In this document: positions 1-10,664 of the stretch, in pieces
How the letters are laid out: the number at the start of each line of letters is the position of its first letter
How positions within the stretch are numbered: position 1 is the stretch's first letter
Assembly: GCA_026260175.1 (NCBI GenBank)
Contig: JAKCWW010002429.1
Location: 13,905-40,766, forward strand
Direction of reading: 5' to 3'
Length of the DNA stretch: 26,862 nt
Origin: Reticulitermes lucifugus
Lineage: Eukaryota; Arthropoda; Insecta; Blattodea; Rhinotermitidae
Position numbers and translations under genes: made by a program
Notes under the pieces: model-generated
What the model was told of the DNA's origin: nothing
The model's input: only the letters and a program-made list of their open reading frames with translations
Databases searched by the model: none

Positions 1-84
1 CCCCGGTGGGATTCGAACCCACGATCCTAGTAAGCGAGCGGCCGAAGACCCACGCCTTAGGCCTCACGGCCACTGGACTCGGCC
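1..84 (-). repeat. tRNA-like SINE head or tRNA pseudogene, cut by window start
   Basis: Read on the minus strand this is a type II (Leu/Ser-like) tRNA-like block. Box A TGGCCGTGAGG (62-72) is one or two bases from tRNA-Leu box A, and box B GGTTCGAATCC (9-19) is perfect. The T-arm stem GTGGG/CCCAC is intact. The acceptor stem does not pair well (AGTCCAG against CGGGG) and no clean anticodon stem forms, so a working tRNA gene is unlikely. Box A and box B form an internal RNA polymerase III promoter that would read leftwards out of the window, so a SINE body would lie to the left of base 1. A real tRNA gene cut by the edge cannot be fully excluded. Confidence 0.6.
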
Positions 85-1620
85 TAACATATCATTACAT
101 TACATTAAATACAGCACTTCTTCCTAGCTGTTACCTCATTTTATTGTACCCGACATATTTCTATGGAGCTGACTGAGGACTTGCAGCATGTGGGTGGTAC
201 ACGATATTTGACCTTATTAAAATCGAACACGTGACAAATATTTTAACTGATTATTGCAATTCGCATCATAATATATACACCTGAGTTAAGATTGTATTTT
301 TTAATTTTAATAATGTCAATTTTCTTATACCACCCACAAGCTGTAAATACCGAATACTCTTCTAAATACGGAACCCTTGGAAATGAACCAATATAACAAA
401 ATGAGTAACAAATAAGAAAAAGTGTTCAGTTTTATGGAAAGTTACGATCAATTAACACTGTGTTACCAAATCCAGACTTTTAACACCGCAATATTAAAAG
501 CTCCGTTTGGACACGATCCTCAGTAGTAAGGACACTACGTACAGTTCCTTCAACTGCGATCCACATGTGAAACACGGTTTACAGTTTGAACACTTCTGAT
601 AATTCAGAGCAGGTAGCGCTAATGGTTTCACCACGAGTGCTTTAAAAAGAATAATTTATACTCTATCTTGATAGTAAATGGAAACACTGAAAGAGGAATT
701 TCATTTGAAGGACCTAGTTTTACTCTCCTTACTTTCTGTTGCTCAGTGAAGTGAAGTAATGACGCGTTATGCATGAAATCTCGCTAGAAAATTAACTAGA
801 CTCGGCGTTTGGTATGGTGATGATAATTAAGAGCATGATACAATGGAACCAAGAGACCCACAGCTCCTGTAAACACGCGTGGAAACAAAAGCCCTGCTAG
901 CGCCCTATTGTGTGTGAAAGGCAGGCAAATTTAAAAATCATGTTTGTATTATCTTCAACATACGTGTAACGTCACTCTTTCTAAGTTTTTATACTCAAAT
1001 TCCTTCTTCGTTATTACGCTGGTGCTGTTAATGAAGCCGTAACAATTGAGGTTTCAAATTAGTGATCGATCAATATTGTGTAAGCCGTGAATTATATTGT
1101 TAGTGTATTAACCATCTCAATCTGTCGCCTATGTTCCCTAGTTCACAATGAAAAAATGAGAGAGACTACAATTCAGTTCTATACAATGATCTGGAATCGC
1201 TTTTCGATTACGGTACGGTCTGCTGCTCCCTAATCACATGCCCGTTAGCACTTCTTTTTTTGTTTTTTTTTTGACGTCTTGAATATTCTTCTTCGTCGGC
1301 ATGCACTGTTGCCGTCACCTGCGCAATGTATATATTTCAAATATTACACCCCATATGGCGAGGTGTACTATTTGATTACTTGCGTCATTTAACCCTTTAC
1401 AGTTGGAAGTCAACGGGAAATACATTTAAAGATTCAGGCGCTATCCTCGCAGTAAACACCCCGTCTGGGCTCTAACAGAACTCCAACTGGTGTACTTCGT
1501 GACAAAGAGCGCGTGTTTTACCAAGGCGTCCTTTACTTTAAAACCCTCACGGTTTCACGGTTACACGCCCATTTACGAAACTTTGCAATTTCCCATAAAG
1601 TATTCAAGCGTATTCAAGCA
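85..1620. other. No gene seen
   Basis: AT-rich sequence with short ATTAC repeats near 91-107 and T runs near 1254-1272. I see no conserved protein similarity, no RNA gene and no bounded mobile element. Frames here are short and unrecognisable. Confidence 0.6.
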
Positions 1621-1624
1621 GAGG

Positions 1625-1655
1625 TATTTAAGTGCCGTAATAAGCCAAGCGCTCA
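1625..1655 (+). promoter_or_regulatory. Possible TATA/initiator core promoter
   Basis: TATTTAAG at 1625-1632 is a TATA-like box. The arthropod-initiator-like TCAG at 1653-1656 would place the start base (A, 1655) 30 bases downstream of the first T of the box, the usual metazoan spacing. Such pairs arise by chance in AT-rich DNA and there is no supported gene downstream, only a short ORF at 1814-1969. This is a weak call. Confidence 0.2.
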
Positions 1656-1813
1656 GCTGTCTATATTGCACCGGACAACAGTGAATACTTCGAAATTTAT
1701 TGTGCTTTATTATACATCGGCATTACTTTTGTATTAGAGATATTTAACACACAAGGTGTTTCATCCGCTCTAATATCTTATCGATCGCGTTCTGTTCAGC
1801 AATACATCGAAAC

Positions 1814-1969
1814 ATGGCTATGAAGTATAAGAGGGAGGAGGTTCGAAATTTCTCGCCATTAGTAATCCATAAAGTACCACGTAATATTTGTGAATGCTAT
1901 TTTAAAGATATGGCGGCGGTGCGCAAGGATGCTATGTCGAACAAGAGTTATTCGCTTGTTTCTGTCTGA
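1814..1969 (+). CDS. Small ORF, 51 codons, unrecognised
   Basis: ATG at 1814 sits in a good animal start context (AAACATGG: A at -3, G at +4) and the frame runs to TGA at 1967-1969. The predicted peptide begins MAMKYKREEVRNFSP and is lysine/arginine-rich at the N-terminus. It has no signal peptide, membrane segment or motif I can name. It lies about 160 bases downstream of a TATA/initiator-like pair (1625-1655), which is the only reason to list it. Chance ORFs of this size are common, so this could easily be non-coding. I do not assign a function. Confidence 0.15.
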   Translation: MAMKYKREEVRNFSPLVIHKVPRNICECYFKDMAAVRKDAMSNKSYSLVSV

Positions 1970-4468
1970 TGCACTGCAGCTGTGATGATTTGCATGATCA
2001 TACATTACAAATAATGATAAACTGTCATGGACATAATTCGTATACGATTTATAGCGCAGAGTGTGTAAAGTCGGAACGACATGGCGTTACTGAAGAGAGG
2101 ATCGTTGGAAATTCAACCATTAGATCTATTTTGTAGGAACAATTTATTTCAAAATTGATCACGGCTTGATGTTGCTGCCTTGACTGTAAATCTTGTATTG
2201 TCTGTTTCCTGTGTGTGGACTAATTGCGATACACTTGAAACTGACGCCACTGAGTAAAACTTAAGACAGTATTGCAGTTCGTTTACTTGTGTGAAAAAAG
2301 CCGAAGATATGCCGCAGAATGCTTAGGCGGTAAGAACCGATAACCGCTAGAAACTAAAAACAACTTCCTGGAAACCTCAGATACTTCAGTGTAGGTACAT
2401 GCTCGATATTTCTCAAAGACAATAAACAGTTGGAATAGTTACAGATATCGGATTTCTGTACACAAACATCAGTTGCTTTAAGAATGTACACAATGCTAGA
2501 CTGCACCTGCTTGCGGATTCGACCGGTACTGTAAAGGGATAAAAAACTGTTTTAGTACAATATTACATTTTCAAGCAGCTTCTTAGATTATGTGGTCTAA
2601 AATACACAATACCTAATCGCAAGGGAGCTTACATTCAACGGAGTTGAAATTGCCACTATATTTCATGTACACTGATTATGGAAGCGGGAGGTTCCTCTGA
2701 AACGTCAGTATACATTTAATATACCACATGGTGTCACGTCCAGAAGACAATAATCTTAATATTTAGCCTAACGACAAATTTAAAATGTTTCAACACCAGT
2801 GTGTAGGTGTGCGTGAAAATCATTCCTCAAAAACTTGTCAAGTAATTGAGGGCTTTCATGACAATAGGTATGAAAGTCATGCCACTGAAGGTTAGTTCAA
2901 AATTATTACGTTATACGTAATGATATGAATATAGAAGTCGTTATAGAGGCATTGCATTTGACTCCGGGGACTCTTTCGCGCGAAATGACAGGGTAACTAC
3001 CGGTTAGGCCTACCTAGTAACTACTTCTAGAACAGAATTTTGAATTTTCATCATTAGTATGAAGATCTGAAAAGCTTGATGGTAGTTCAGTACGACAATT
3101 CAATCATTCTGTCTGTGACCTGACGGCCGATATGTGCTCTGGAAAATTTAATCTGTCACAAATTTGCGTAACAACCCTAATATTTATCTATTCCTAGACA
3201 ATATAGAAGTCCATTGAATGTGGACGATATGAACTTCAAAAACACTAGAAAGATGGAACGACAGAATAAATCATAATAGTAGTAAGAGTCTACAGGCGCA
3301 TTTTCACGGCAAACGTGAACACTGTAATACAGATTTATACATTTCCGTTTGTTGCTGGTATCTTCTGGTTCCATCGCAACTGACCTATACCACTTTGCAT
3401 TCAGTTTCTAAGAATGCACGCACAGAACGCACGTTAAGACTACGGATATTCCTAAATTGAGTAATATCCCGTTCTAATTTTGTTCATGATTTCACGAACA
3501 GCTAGTCACAACCGGCAGATAATTATGAATACGTTATTGCAATTTTGATAATTACACTGAAAGTTCAAGTTTAATCAAGTGGGTGTGTCTAGCGAGATGA
3601 TCAGGTCGCCTAATCTAGGCCAAAACTATTACACTGTCCGAGTTTCAGTTAGATGATGTCGGACACGCCCAACTAACAGCTGTGACATGGGCTATTTTTA
3701 CGAAGTTACTGCAGTTTCGAATGTACTTCGCTCCTTTTTCTATAGCGTCAGCAAAGCAGGAATTTTGGTTAGCTCTTTACGGAGCAGTTTGTACGTACAC
3801 TTACAGCTACCATTAAATACCACGCAACTACGCTAATAAATTCAACTGAAATATGCCAATTCAAATGTTTCGTCACGACAATAAGGACCAAATCTGTAGA
3901 ATTTAACGCATGTTAAATTCCGGAAATACTTGTCATAATTGTCCCGTTGACTATTGAAAATCGGTAGGTTTAAATAGAAAACACTACAGCCATATTTACC
4001 GTCTGTGTGATAGGCTACGTGCCTGGAACTTGGTCTGCCACCGTGGAGTGATCATGTAAGTTTAGGCCACTTGAGAAGAGGATGCTGAAGAGGTACCTTA
4101 ATGTTTTGTAAGTAACGCGAAAAAAGAGCAGATTACAAAAAGGATCTTCATAATTTGGACTCTTCACCAGTTGGCCAAGTCAGGTTGATGAATATCATGT
4201 AACTTGCGAACCGTACTCCACTAAGCAATCTAAGTCTCCTGCTGTTTCGTCGTTAGGCAACCATTTGCAGTTTAATGCATTTGGCATTTACAAGCCCAGT
4301 TACCTTGGGGAGTCAAGGTGTTAAGTACGTAGTATAAAAATTGGTGATGTCACACAATTCGTTTTTAACATATGAATGTAATTAGAAGTAGCAATAACCC
4401 CATACTTGTTTCATGCAGTTCAAAAACTTTGTTGTATCAGTTAATATGTTAAACGCCCTGTTACAGTT
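1970..4468. other. No gene seen
   Basis: About 2.5 kb with no recognisable coding or mobile-element sequence on either strand. A short inverted pair, TTTCAT and ATGAAA around 2853-2875, is unremarkable. The longest frame, on the minus strand at 3177-3374, gives no family resemblance. Confidence 0.6.
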
Positions 4469-4479
4469 TACGTTGTTCA

Positions 4480-4522
4480 TTGCACGCATTGAAGATGCGT
4501 GCAAACGTGTGCAGTACACGTT
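4480..4522. other. Two adjacent perfect hairpins
   Basis: The first hairpin has arms TTGCACGCAT (4480-4489) and ATGCGTGCAA (4495-4504), a perfect 10-bp stem with loop TGAAG. The second shares base 4504 and has arms AACGTGT (4504-4510) and ACACGTT (4516-4522), a perfect 7-bp stem with loop GCAGT. The pair is flanked by direct ACGTTGTT repeats at about 4470-4477 and 4518-4525. Function is unknown. Confidence 0.7.
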
Positions 4523-4525
4523 GTT

Positions 4526-6282
4526 ACAATAATTAAATAATGCGCGATATAAGAAACAGGCGGTTATGTTTTTTATTGCAGTTTATTTCTAGCATAATAG
4601 TAAAGAAAAATGGGTATTTTATTACAAGATAAACTTCTAATCCAGCTGATGTGTAATTTGTCTCTGATCGTTAAACATATTAATTCTAAACAAGTACTGA
4701 TGATATTCTCCGCGATATAATTTTTACCAAAGCTTTAGAACAAGAAACTTGTTCTTTGAATCCCACTGCTACAGACCTCCTCCTGCTTGCCTCGTGTTCA
4801 CTACAACGAATTGCATTCGGTTCAAACATACTTGTCTCTCGATTAATCTGTACAAACTAAGCCGTTCCTGCGGGCGGAAATTGGATTGTTTTGTACAAAT
4901 ATGTGCACCAAATTTAATTACTCATCCACACGACACGGGTGTGTAACCTGACCCCATCCCACCGTTATCTGCAACGTAATTGCTTTCGTCATGACGTCAT
5001 CATATGCCCGCAGATCTTCTGCTCTTGATACTGAGTAATTGGTCACGATACGAGGAAGAAGGCGAAACAATGGACTGCTTTACCCAGCCAGGACACTCCT
5101 GCACACGATTCTCCGGTGTTTACTGGATAGAAGTCGAAAAAAGTAGAATATTTTGAAAGTAAACACATTGACTTAAGCCTCCACACATGGAATGCAACAG
5201 AACTCAATGTGTTTGACCACACTGTGTCACGTATACAAGGAAACAAACAAATGTCCGTCAAGCAGAGCACTTGTTTATGAAAAACCAAGTTGAAGTTGCA
5301 AGTTTCGCGTCACATTAAGCCATTCGCAGGCTGTACAAGATTGTATAAGGAGACAATGTTCAACTGTGTACGCAATACTATTAAAAACTGAGATCTCAAT
5401 TCTTAATACTTGTATTACATGCGTAGTTTTGCGTTTTCTCGTTACACAGTCTTCTGCAACTTTAGGATGGTTTAATGTCAGCGGAAACCTGCAGTTGCAA
5501 CTGGGTTTTTAATAAACAATGTCTCTGACGAATAATTATTGGTTTCTATGAATGCAACTTATTTTGACTAAAGCAGCAGGGCTTTTACTGCAACGCAAAA
5601 TGTCTTTCGCACATGACACCCCGTTATCTACCAGATTTAACGACGCACTCTCTGTCCAACGGATTAACGTTTACATTTTAAGACTTTGCACTTGCCAGTG
5701 CGAATTAACCAAACTCGTTTTGCAGTCACCACTTCTGTTCCGTAGAGTTAGAAGCGCTGCGTACAGTCGTCAGCGTAGCCGAGAATGTTTCGCGGTTAAC
5801 GCACATTGGTGTATCGTGTGTAGGGGGAATGTGGTGCAACTGCGCGTATTCCTACGAGCGCATGAATCTTGAAACAGGTTGAAAGAAATGACAGCCTCTC
5901 GTTCGAAACGTCACCTCAATGATTGATGGTAAAATGTGAGCATGTAAGTGAAGATGTCTAGCACATGCGTTCTTTGCTCAATATATGGTTCAAATTCTAT
6001 AGGTCTACTTCATTTACATCACAAACCAATGGGGTTTCTAAACCGACATTCGGCAAATCACCTTCTTGTTCGTCCAAAATACCATCGTGTGGCGTTTTGT
6101 TCCTTTCAGTCTGTACCTGAAATGGTTTCGTGGAACCAAGGCGTGGGAAGTGATGTATCTTCTATTGCATAATGGCAGGAACAGGACACGTGCTAAATTA
6201 CTAGGTGAGAAAAATCATATGATTATCGGACTATGTACCTGTTTATGTAAGAGCAGGTAGATTCTATTCAGTGACAAATAAT
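4526..6282. other. No gene seen
   Basis: Unique-looking sequence. The plus-strand frame at 5552-5872 (106 codons) is the longest, but its product has no recognisable domain or compositional signature. It is most likely a chance frame in a locally more GC-rich patch (about 5690-5870). Confidence 0.55.
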
Positions 6283-6355
6283 TAAACTCACTGGCTGACT
6301 GAATAACTACTTAACTAATGAACTAACCAACTGACCAACCAACCAACCAGTCAAC
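6283..6355. repeat. Degenerate (AACT/AACC)n tetranucleotide block
   Basis: A run of imperfect four-base units (AACT, AACC, TAAC, GACC) including the stretch CCAACCAACCAACC. On the minus strand it reads as GTTA/GGTT units, like the tails of the LINE copies at 6664-6810. It may be an orphan LINE tail that expanded, or an ordinary microsatellite. Confidence 0.7.
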
Positions 6356-6663
6356 GTGTTTAAACAAACGTACTTAATATACTGAGGCCACTGAAGGAAG
6401 TCTCATACTTTCGCTACTTCCACATTTCCTTTGAGCTGTTTTGCTTCTCCTTTCAGTGTACTTCGTTACTCGTCCAGCTGTCTAGCCATCCTACTCAAAC
6501 GAATGTTAGTAGTCATACCCACATAAAAAATGTCGCTATAAACATGTAATTTGGGCTAACTGTTATAGGCCAGAGGAGACTGGAAGTGCAAATGGTTGAC
6601 ATCGAGTGCGCAGCCGCTATATCCCCCCCTCCCCATGTCTGGGACTTCGTTTCACACCCTCGT
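6356..6663. other. No gene seen
   Basis: No coding or repeat structure recognised apart from a C-rich run (ATCCCCCCCTCCCC) near 6621-6635. Confidence 0.5.
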
Positions 6664-6802
6664 TATAACTGACTTACCAACTAGCTAGCTATGTAACTAA
6701 GTAAAGCCCTAGGCCCCTTAAGTACAGCCCTTCTTTGGAGAATTAACAGTATTTCAGCAGCAAGAAATGTCATATATTTTATGAAACCCAAATATTCATT
6801 AC
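6664..6802 (-). mobile_element. LINE family A 3' end, copy 1a (tail fragment)
   Basis: On the minus strand the segment from 6802 reads VMN then a degraded tail and a stop. It is followed by a 3' untranslated part, TTTCTTGCTGCTGAAAT then CTGTTAATTCTCC, which parallels copy 1b (TTTCTTCGCTAGCTAAGG then CTGTTAGCTTCTC). It ends in tetranucleotide-like sequence (TTACTTAGTTACATAGC) at 6664-6707. It directly abuts the tail of copy 1b, so it is either an older copy into which 1b inserted or part of a local duplication. Confidence 0.6.
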
Positions 6803-7330
6803 TAACTAACTCCATGGAGCATAGTCTGTCCTGAGAAGCTAACAGGTCCTTAGCTAGCGAAGAAATTTCCCGAATTTTATGGAACTCGAAGGTTCATTAC
6901 TGCATTCACAAGCGCCCGCAACCTGTCCCAATCCTGAGACAGATCAATCCAGTCCATGCCTCCCCAACCCACTTCTTGAAGATAAAGGTTCATTACAGCA
7001 TTCATAAAAGCCCTCCACATGGGTGAACCAGATAAACCCAAAGCATCTCATCATAACCTGTTTACTTAAATGCGTTAGTATTATTCGTCCATCTACAACT
7101 GTGTCTTCTACCTGGTTTCTTTACGTAAGGGTTTCTGACGGAAATGTTGGCATTCGTTTTTCAAGTCCACCATGAGTGTTAGATGTCCCCCTTCGCTGCA
7201 ATTATATCTCGTGAAGAGTACAAATTATGACACTCTTGGTAACGCAAATTTATCCTCCCTCAACACCCTGTTCCCGAACACCGTCAATCTATGTTCTTCT
7301 CTCAGGATGAGTGACCAGGCTTTACTCAAG
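6803..7330 (-). mobile_element. LINE family A, 5'-truncated C-terminal fragment, copy 1b
   Basis: This is the fossil 3' end of a non-LTR retrotransposon ORF2, downstream of the reverse transcriptase core. In minus-strand order, with frame changes, I can read SLILREEHRLTVFGNRVLRE (from about 7327), then HNLYSSRDII, then RRHSCRWTNNTN, GYDEMLWVYL, and finally two successive versions of the C-terminus. The last, open from 7020 to the stop at 6877-6879, contains [15 protein letters not shown] and ends [10 protein letters not shown]. The 3' untranslated part runs to about 6811 and a GTTAGTTAGT tail lies at 6801-6810. The family signature (LREEHRLRVFEN, then a WEDNIKMDL block, then a final MNLRVP) is recalled from insect genomes; clade not assigned. 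Deletions and stops make it dead. Confidence 0.85.
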
Positions 7331-8172
7331 TTTTAAAAACAAATGTGTCGAATTACAAGAGAGGTAAGACGGCTGTGTTACGGGATTCACTGAAGTGCGA
7401 TCCGCAATTCACTCGCCTGGCCGGTGAGTGTTGGTCTAGCACATTGAGTATTCCTAGCAGGAGTGCCTCACCTGTCAGACCTAACACTCTCTCCTGCATC
7501 CCTCGCATATTAGGCTCAATCCTGTTATGACCTCATAAGAAGAGTCTGTCCGAATAGTCTCCCTGTGTCCTTGTGGTTTGTTAGGTAGTGAATGTTATGG
7601 AAGACTGTCACTGTCCATACGTTTGACGTGGGTTAATCAAAGGCTTGTTCCTCTATAATTACATCCTTTCTTTGTTTTGTGTAAGTGTGAAGCCTTGGCC
7701 ACACTTAGATATCACTATCTGGGTTCCTTTTCCTTGGAACCTGAGGATGTTAGAAATCTGAGTCTGGGAGCAATCTGGAACTTTATTAAAGGGAAAGGGC
7801 TCCCGTGACTTAGAATCTGGTTTAGGCTGTTAGGCCTAAGTGCATCGGGACCGAAAAGGGCTCGAACCCATTATTCATGCATTCAATCACATACTTTTGC
7901 ACGCAGGCATACTGAATGAATAGGCCTATTTAAGTTTCGTTAATTCCTTAAATTTTCTTTTTTAAATTTTGCCCAAGCTGGTACAGCATAAGACACTTCT
8001 TTAAAAATAAATTTCCCTTGCTTGAAACTTACTAACATTAGCTCCTGGTTAACGTCTCGTAACGCAGGACTTATCAGCGTGATCCAGAACCGTGTTAAAT
8101 GTTGAACTTCATTATCAGTGGCGAGCCTACGGAGTTTATTACCGCTGGGATGATCACTTAATAAGAATATGA
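7331..8172. other. No gene seen
   Basis: No similarity recognised. The plus frame at 7345-7530 gives a serine/proline-rich 61-residue peptide with no motif. This could be further decayed repeat sequence. Confidence 0.5.
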
Positions 8173-8183
8173 TACAATATGTT
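8173..8183. repeat. Target-site duplication, left copy
   Basis: TACAATATGTT here recurs exactly at 8453-8463, bracketing the SINE between them. An 11-bp perfect match placed exactly at both element ends is the expected product of LINE-driven target-primed insertion. Confidence 0.85.
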
Positions 8184-8452
8184 TTGGGGTACGTGGTGGC
8201 GCAGTTGGTTAAGGCTATGCGTCACAAGCCGGAAGTTTGCAGGTTCGATTCCCGATGGGGTCCTTCCGGCCGCACTATGGCCCTGGGGATCGACTCAGCC
8301 TCTAACAGAAGTGAGTCCCAGGCGGACAATGCGTAGGGCTGACAACCTTGCCACCTTCATGTGCCGATTTTCTAGAAATCCTAGGAGCCTCAACCTCCTG
8401 GAGCCCTAAGGGCCTGTCCAGGCCTGTAATGTGATAGCTTTACCTTTAGCTT
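8184..8452 (+). mobile_element. tRNA-derived SINE, family 1, complete ends
   Basis: A short retrotransposon copied by a LINE machinery and transcribed by RNA polymerase III. Box A TGGCGCAGTTG (8197-8207) and box B GGTTCGATTCC (8242-8252) are both canonical, 34 bases apart, in a tRNA-like head. The body contains CCTTCCGGCCGCACTATGGC and CCTCAACCTCCTGGAGCC. The 3' end is a run of CTTTAC/CTTTAG units (about 8437-8454). It is bracketed by an 11-bp target duplication (TACAATATGTT). Against my memory of the wider family the junction just after the head (near 8258-8262) looks internally deleted. An open frame through it (8179-8409) is an artefact and not a protein gene. Confidence 0.9.
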
Positions 8453-8463
8453 TACAATATGTT
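8453..8463. repeat. Target-site duplication, right copy
   Basis: Exact match to 8173-8183 (TACAATATGTT), immediately following the CTTTAC tail of the SINE. Confidence 0.85.
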
Positions 8464-9535
8464 ATATCTGCTTATGTTCCTTAACTCTGCTACGATATCA
8501 ATGTCCTTACGCCTACCTCTAATGGCTATAAAAGAAGTTGGCTTAACCATTCTGAGTTATTTATCTCAGTATAAACTCATGGCTGTATGTATTCACAGAA
8601 GCTCAACAAAGGAAGTTGATTTGCTGTTTACTGTCTGCAATATGGCATGTGCCTTACAATAAGAGTACTTAAACATAGCAATATTTTAAGTATGCTTGAC
8701 TGCCTCAAGTTGTGCTGGAATAATCATTACTGTCGCCCACATCAGAATTGAGCAGTTCGCACGAGGCGCCTGTGACCGGTACAACCAGATGCGAGAAGTA
8801 TGAGCTCATCTATGAAGAAAAGTCAAAAGTAAAGGCAATTTTAGTTTATTTAAATAGTGACGTCACCACGATAAAATATGACGGATGTAGACAATATGGT
8901 CTTCCTTCTTTTTCACTATGTCGTGGCACTAGGCCCCGATTGGGCGTGAACTGTTCTAATGCTGCGTTCGGTGTTGTACAGAAACATTGTAAGTTATGCA
9001 GGGAAACTTTTTGTACTGAAAGTTAAAATATGAACTTACTGTGGCAGAGTAGGATGATGCAGTTCTACTTGCTTTCAACCCCTGATTAGTGCGGTATGTT
9101 AATACGAGGGCTTCATGCTGAAAAAAGCATTCCGTCAGCAATCGAAACGAGTACAGTTTTCATTAATTCAAATGCAACTTGTTCACCACTAGTTTATATT
9201 CAGAGCTGGACCAGATACCGGAAACTACTTCACGTGATGCTGATATATTATACCGAATATTTCAGTTTAACTTCGCCCCTGCAACTGATTGGTAGCCTAT
9301 TTAACGACACCGAATCACTTCCCAATCACCACAACGTGAGGTAGAAAGGTTGTGGAGGTAAAGTCGCACACATTTCTTAAATGTGTAATAGATGGTAATG
9401 AATGGTCAGTCTGACGTCCCGGGCGCTTTATCCCCCGTGAAACAGTGCTGGCATTCATTGGGCTTACCCCAAAGTCGGGGTGAACATGCAATGTTAACGT
9501 TTAGCAGAAAGCTACTCCCGCGCACATTATTTCAC
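8464..9535. other. No gene seen
   Basis: About 1.1 kb without recognised elements. The plus frames at 8748-9026 and 9096-9344 encode nothing I can identify. A small inverted pair, ACCCC and GGGGT at about 9467-9482, is minor. Confidence 0.55.
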
Positions 9536-9975
9536 CAACTGCACGGAGCAGATTCTTTCTTGAGAAGATAACAGTTCCTCAGCTAGACAAGATACTCCCC
9601 AAAGTTTATGGAAACCGAAGGTTAAATACTCTGTTCCCAACAGCTTGCCACTTGTTCCTACCTGAGAGAGATGAACATAGTCCATACCCTCCGAGGCTCT
9701 GTCTTTAAGATCCATTTTAATATTATCCTCGCAAGTACGCTTAGTTCTTCCAATCAATGTTTTTCATTCGGATTTCCCCACCAAAATCCTTCACGCAGTT
9801 AACTTCTTCCCCATACATGCTACATGCCACGCCCATCTCATTCGCCTAATTATATTTTGTGAGCAGTACAAATCATGAAGCTCTTCATTATGCAGTTTCC
9901 TCCAGCTTCCTGTCACATCATCCCTTTTATGCCCAAACGTCTTCCTCAGTACCTATCACATTTTCGCATGGTCAC
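9536..9975 (-). mobile_element. LINE family A, 5'-truncated C-terminal fragment, copy 2
   Basis: Minus-strand reading from about 9968 gives VLRKTFGHKRDDVTGSWRK, then LHNEELHDLYCSQNII, RMRWAWHVACMG, GRTKRTCEDNIKMDLKD and GMDYVHLSQ. These match in order the C-terminal region of the LINE also seen at 6803-7330. A single-base deletion at about 9660-9662, just after the LSQ codons, shifts the frame. In the shifted frame the end reads WQAVGNRVFNLRFP and stops at 9606-9608. A few codons are missing between NII and RMRW, and a stop lies in the RILVG region. The 3' untranslated part (GTCTAGCTGAGGAACTG) matches the other copies down to about 9536. The 5' end breaks at a microsatellite near 10000. It is non-functional. 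Confidence 0.9.
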
Positions 9976-10001
9976 TAGGTTTTTTATGAGCATCAACATG
10001 A

Positions 10002-10075
10002 AATAATAATAATAATTATTATTACCGCTACTCTTACTGCTACTGCTGTCATTACCATAATCATTATCATCACTA
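10002..10075. repeat. Trinucleotide-rich microsatellite
   Basis: AATAATAATAATAATTATTATTA followed by degraded ACT/TCA triplets (TACTGCTACTGCTGTCATTA, ATCATTATCATCA). The AAT and ATT halves are inverted copies and could pair. Confidence 0.75.
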
Positions 10076-10664
10076 TTTTATGGGTTTGGAGGATTATGCA
10101 GGATGAACTGTAAAGGAATGGGGATTAGAGGGTGTGGCCAATTTCAAAGCACTATGGTACATTTCGATTCGTGGGGCTGAGGGAAATACTGTAGTGCCCT
10201 GAATAAACAGCAGGTGAACCACACGGTAATTCATAATACAAGTCAGACACGTCATCGCTTGAGGTGACCTACGTGACATGCTTGTGATGGCAGTTTGGTT
10301 CGAACTGTTCTGTCGTCATGTAACGTATAACAAGAACAGCTAAGTATTGGGCACCCCAATTTGGAGCGTACATATTTCAAAATTAGTTGCTTGCGATTTG
10401 CCATGCCTCATTCGCCTGGCCTGGAGGTACAACTTTATTACTGAGGACAGAACGTGTTAACTGTATGACGCCGAGTCCTTTCTCAGCAGTTAATAATCGC
10501 TCAGCCTTTCATGGAGCACCCCGCCTTTTAATGGACCCCGATGGTCCACTACCGTGTTCACAACAGCCAGCCACTGGACCCCATCATGAGCCAGTTGATT
10601 CTACACTACACCCTCACACCACATTTATTTACGATTTAATTTAACGTTATGCTTTCACCTACGT
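10076..10664. other. No gene seen
   Basis: No recognised sequence. A small hairpin, TGGAC CCCGATG GTCCA (about 10533-10549), is visible in the plus frame 10387-10644, which has no identifiable product. Confidence 0.5.

Noticed and set aside
1..84. Functional tRNA gene
   Set aside because: The acceptor and anticodon stems do not form properly despite a perfect T-arm and box B, so a SINE head or pseudogene is more likely.
5552..5872. 106-codon plus-strand open frame with an arginine/cysteine-rich end
   Set aside because: No signal peptide or cysteine spacing of any peptide family I know; probably chance in a GC-richer patch.
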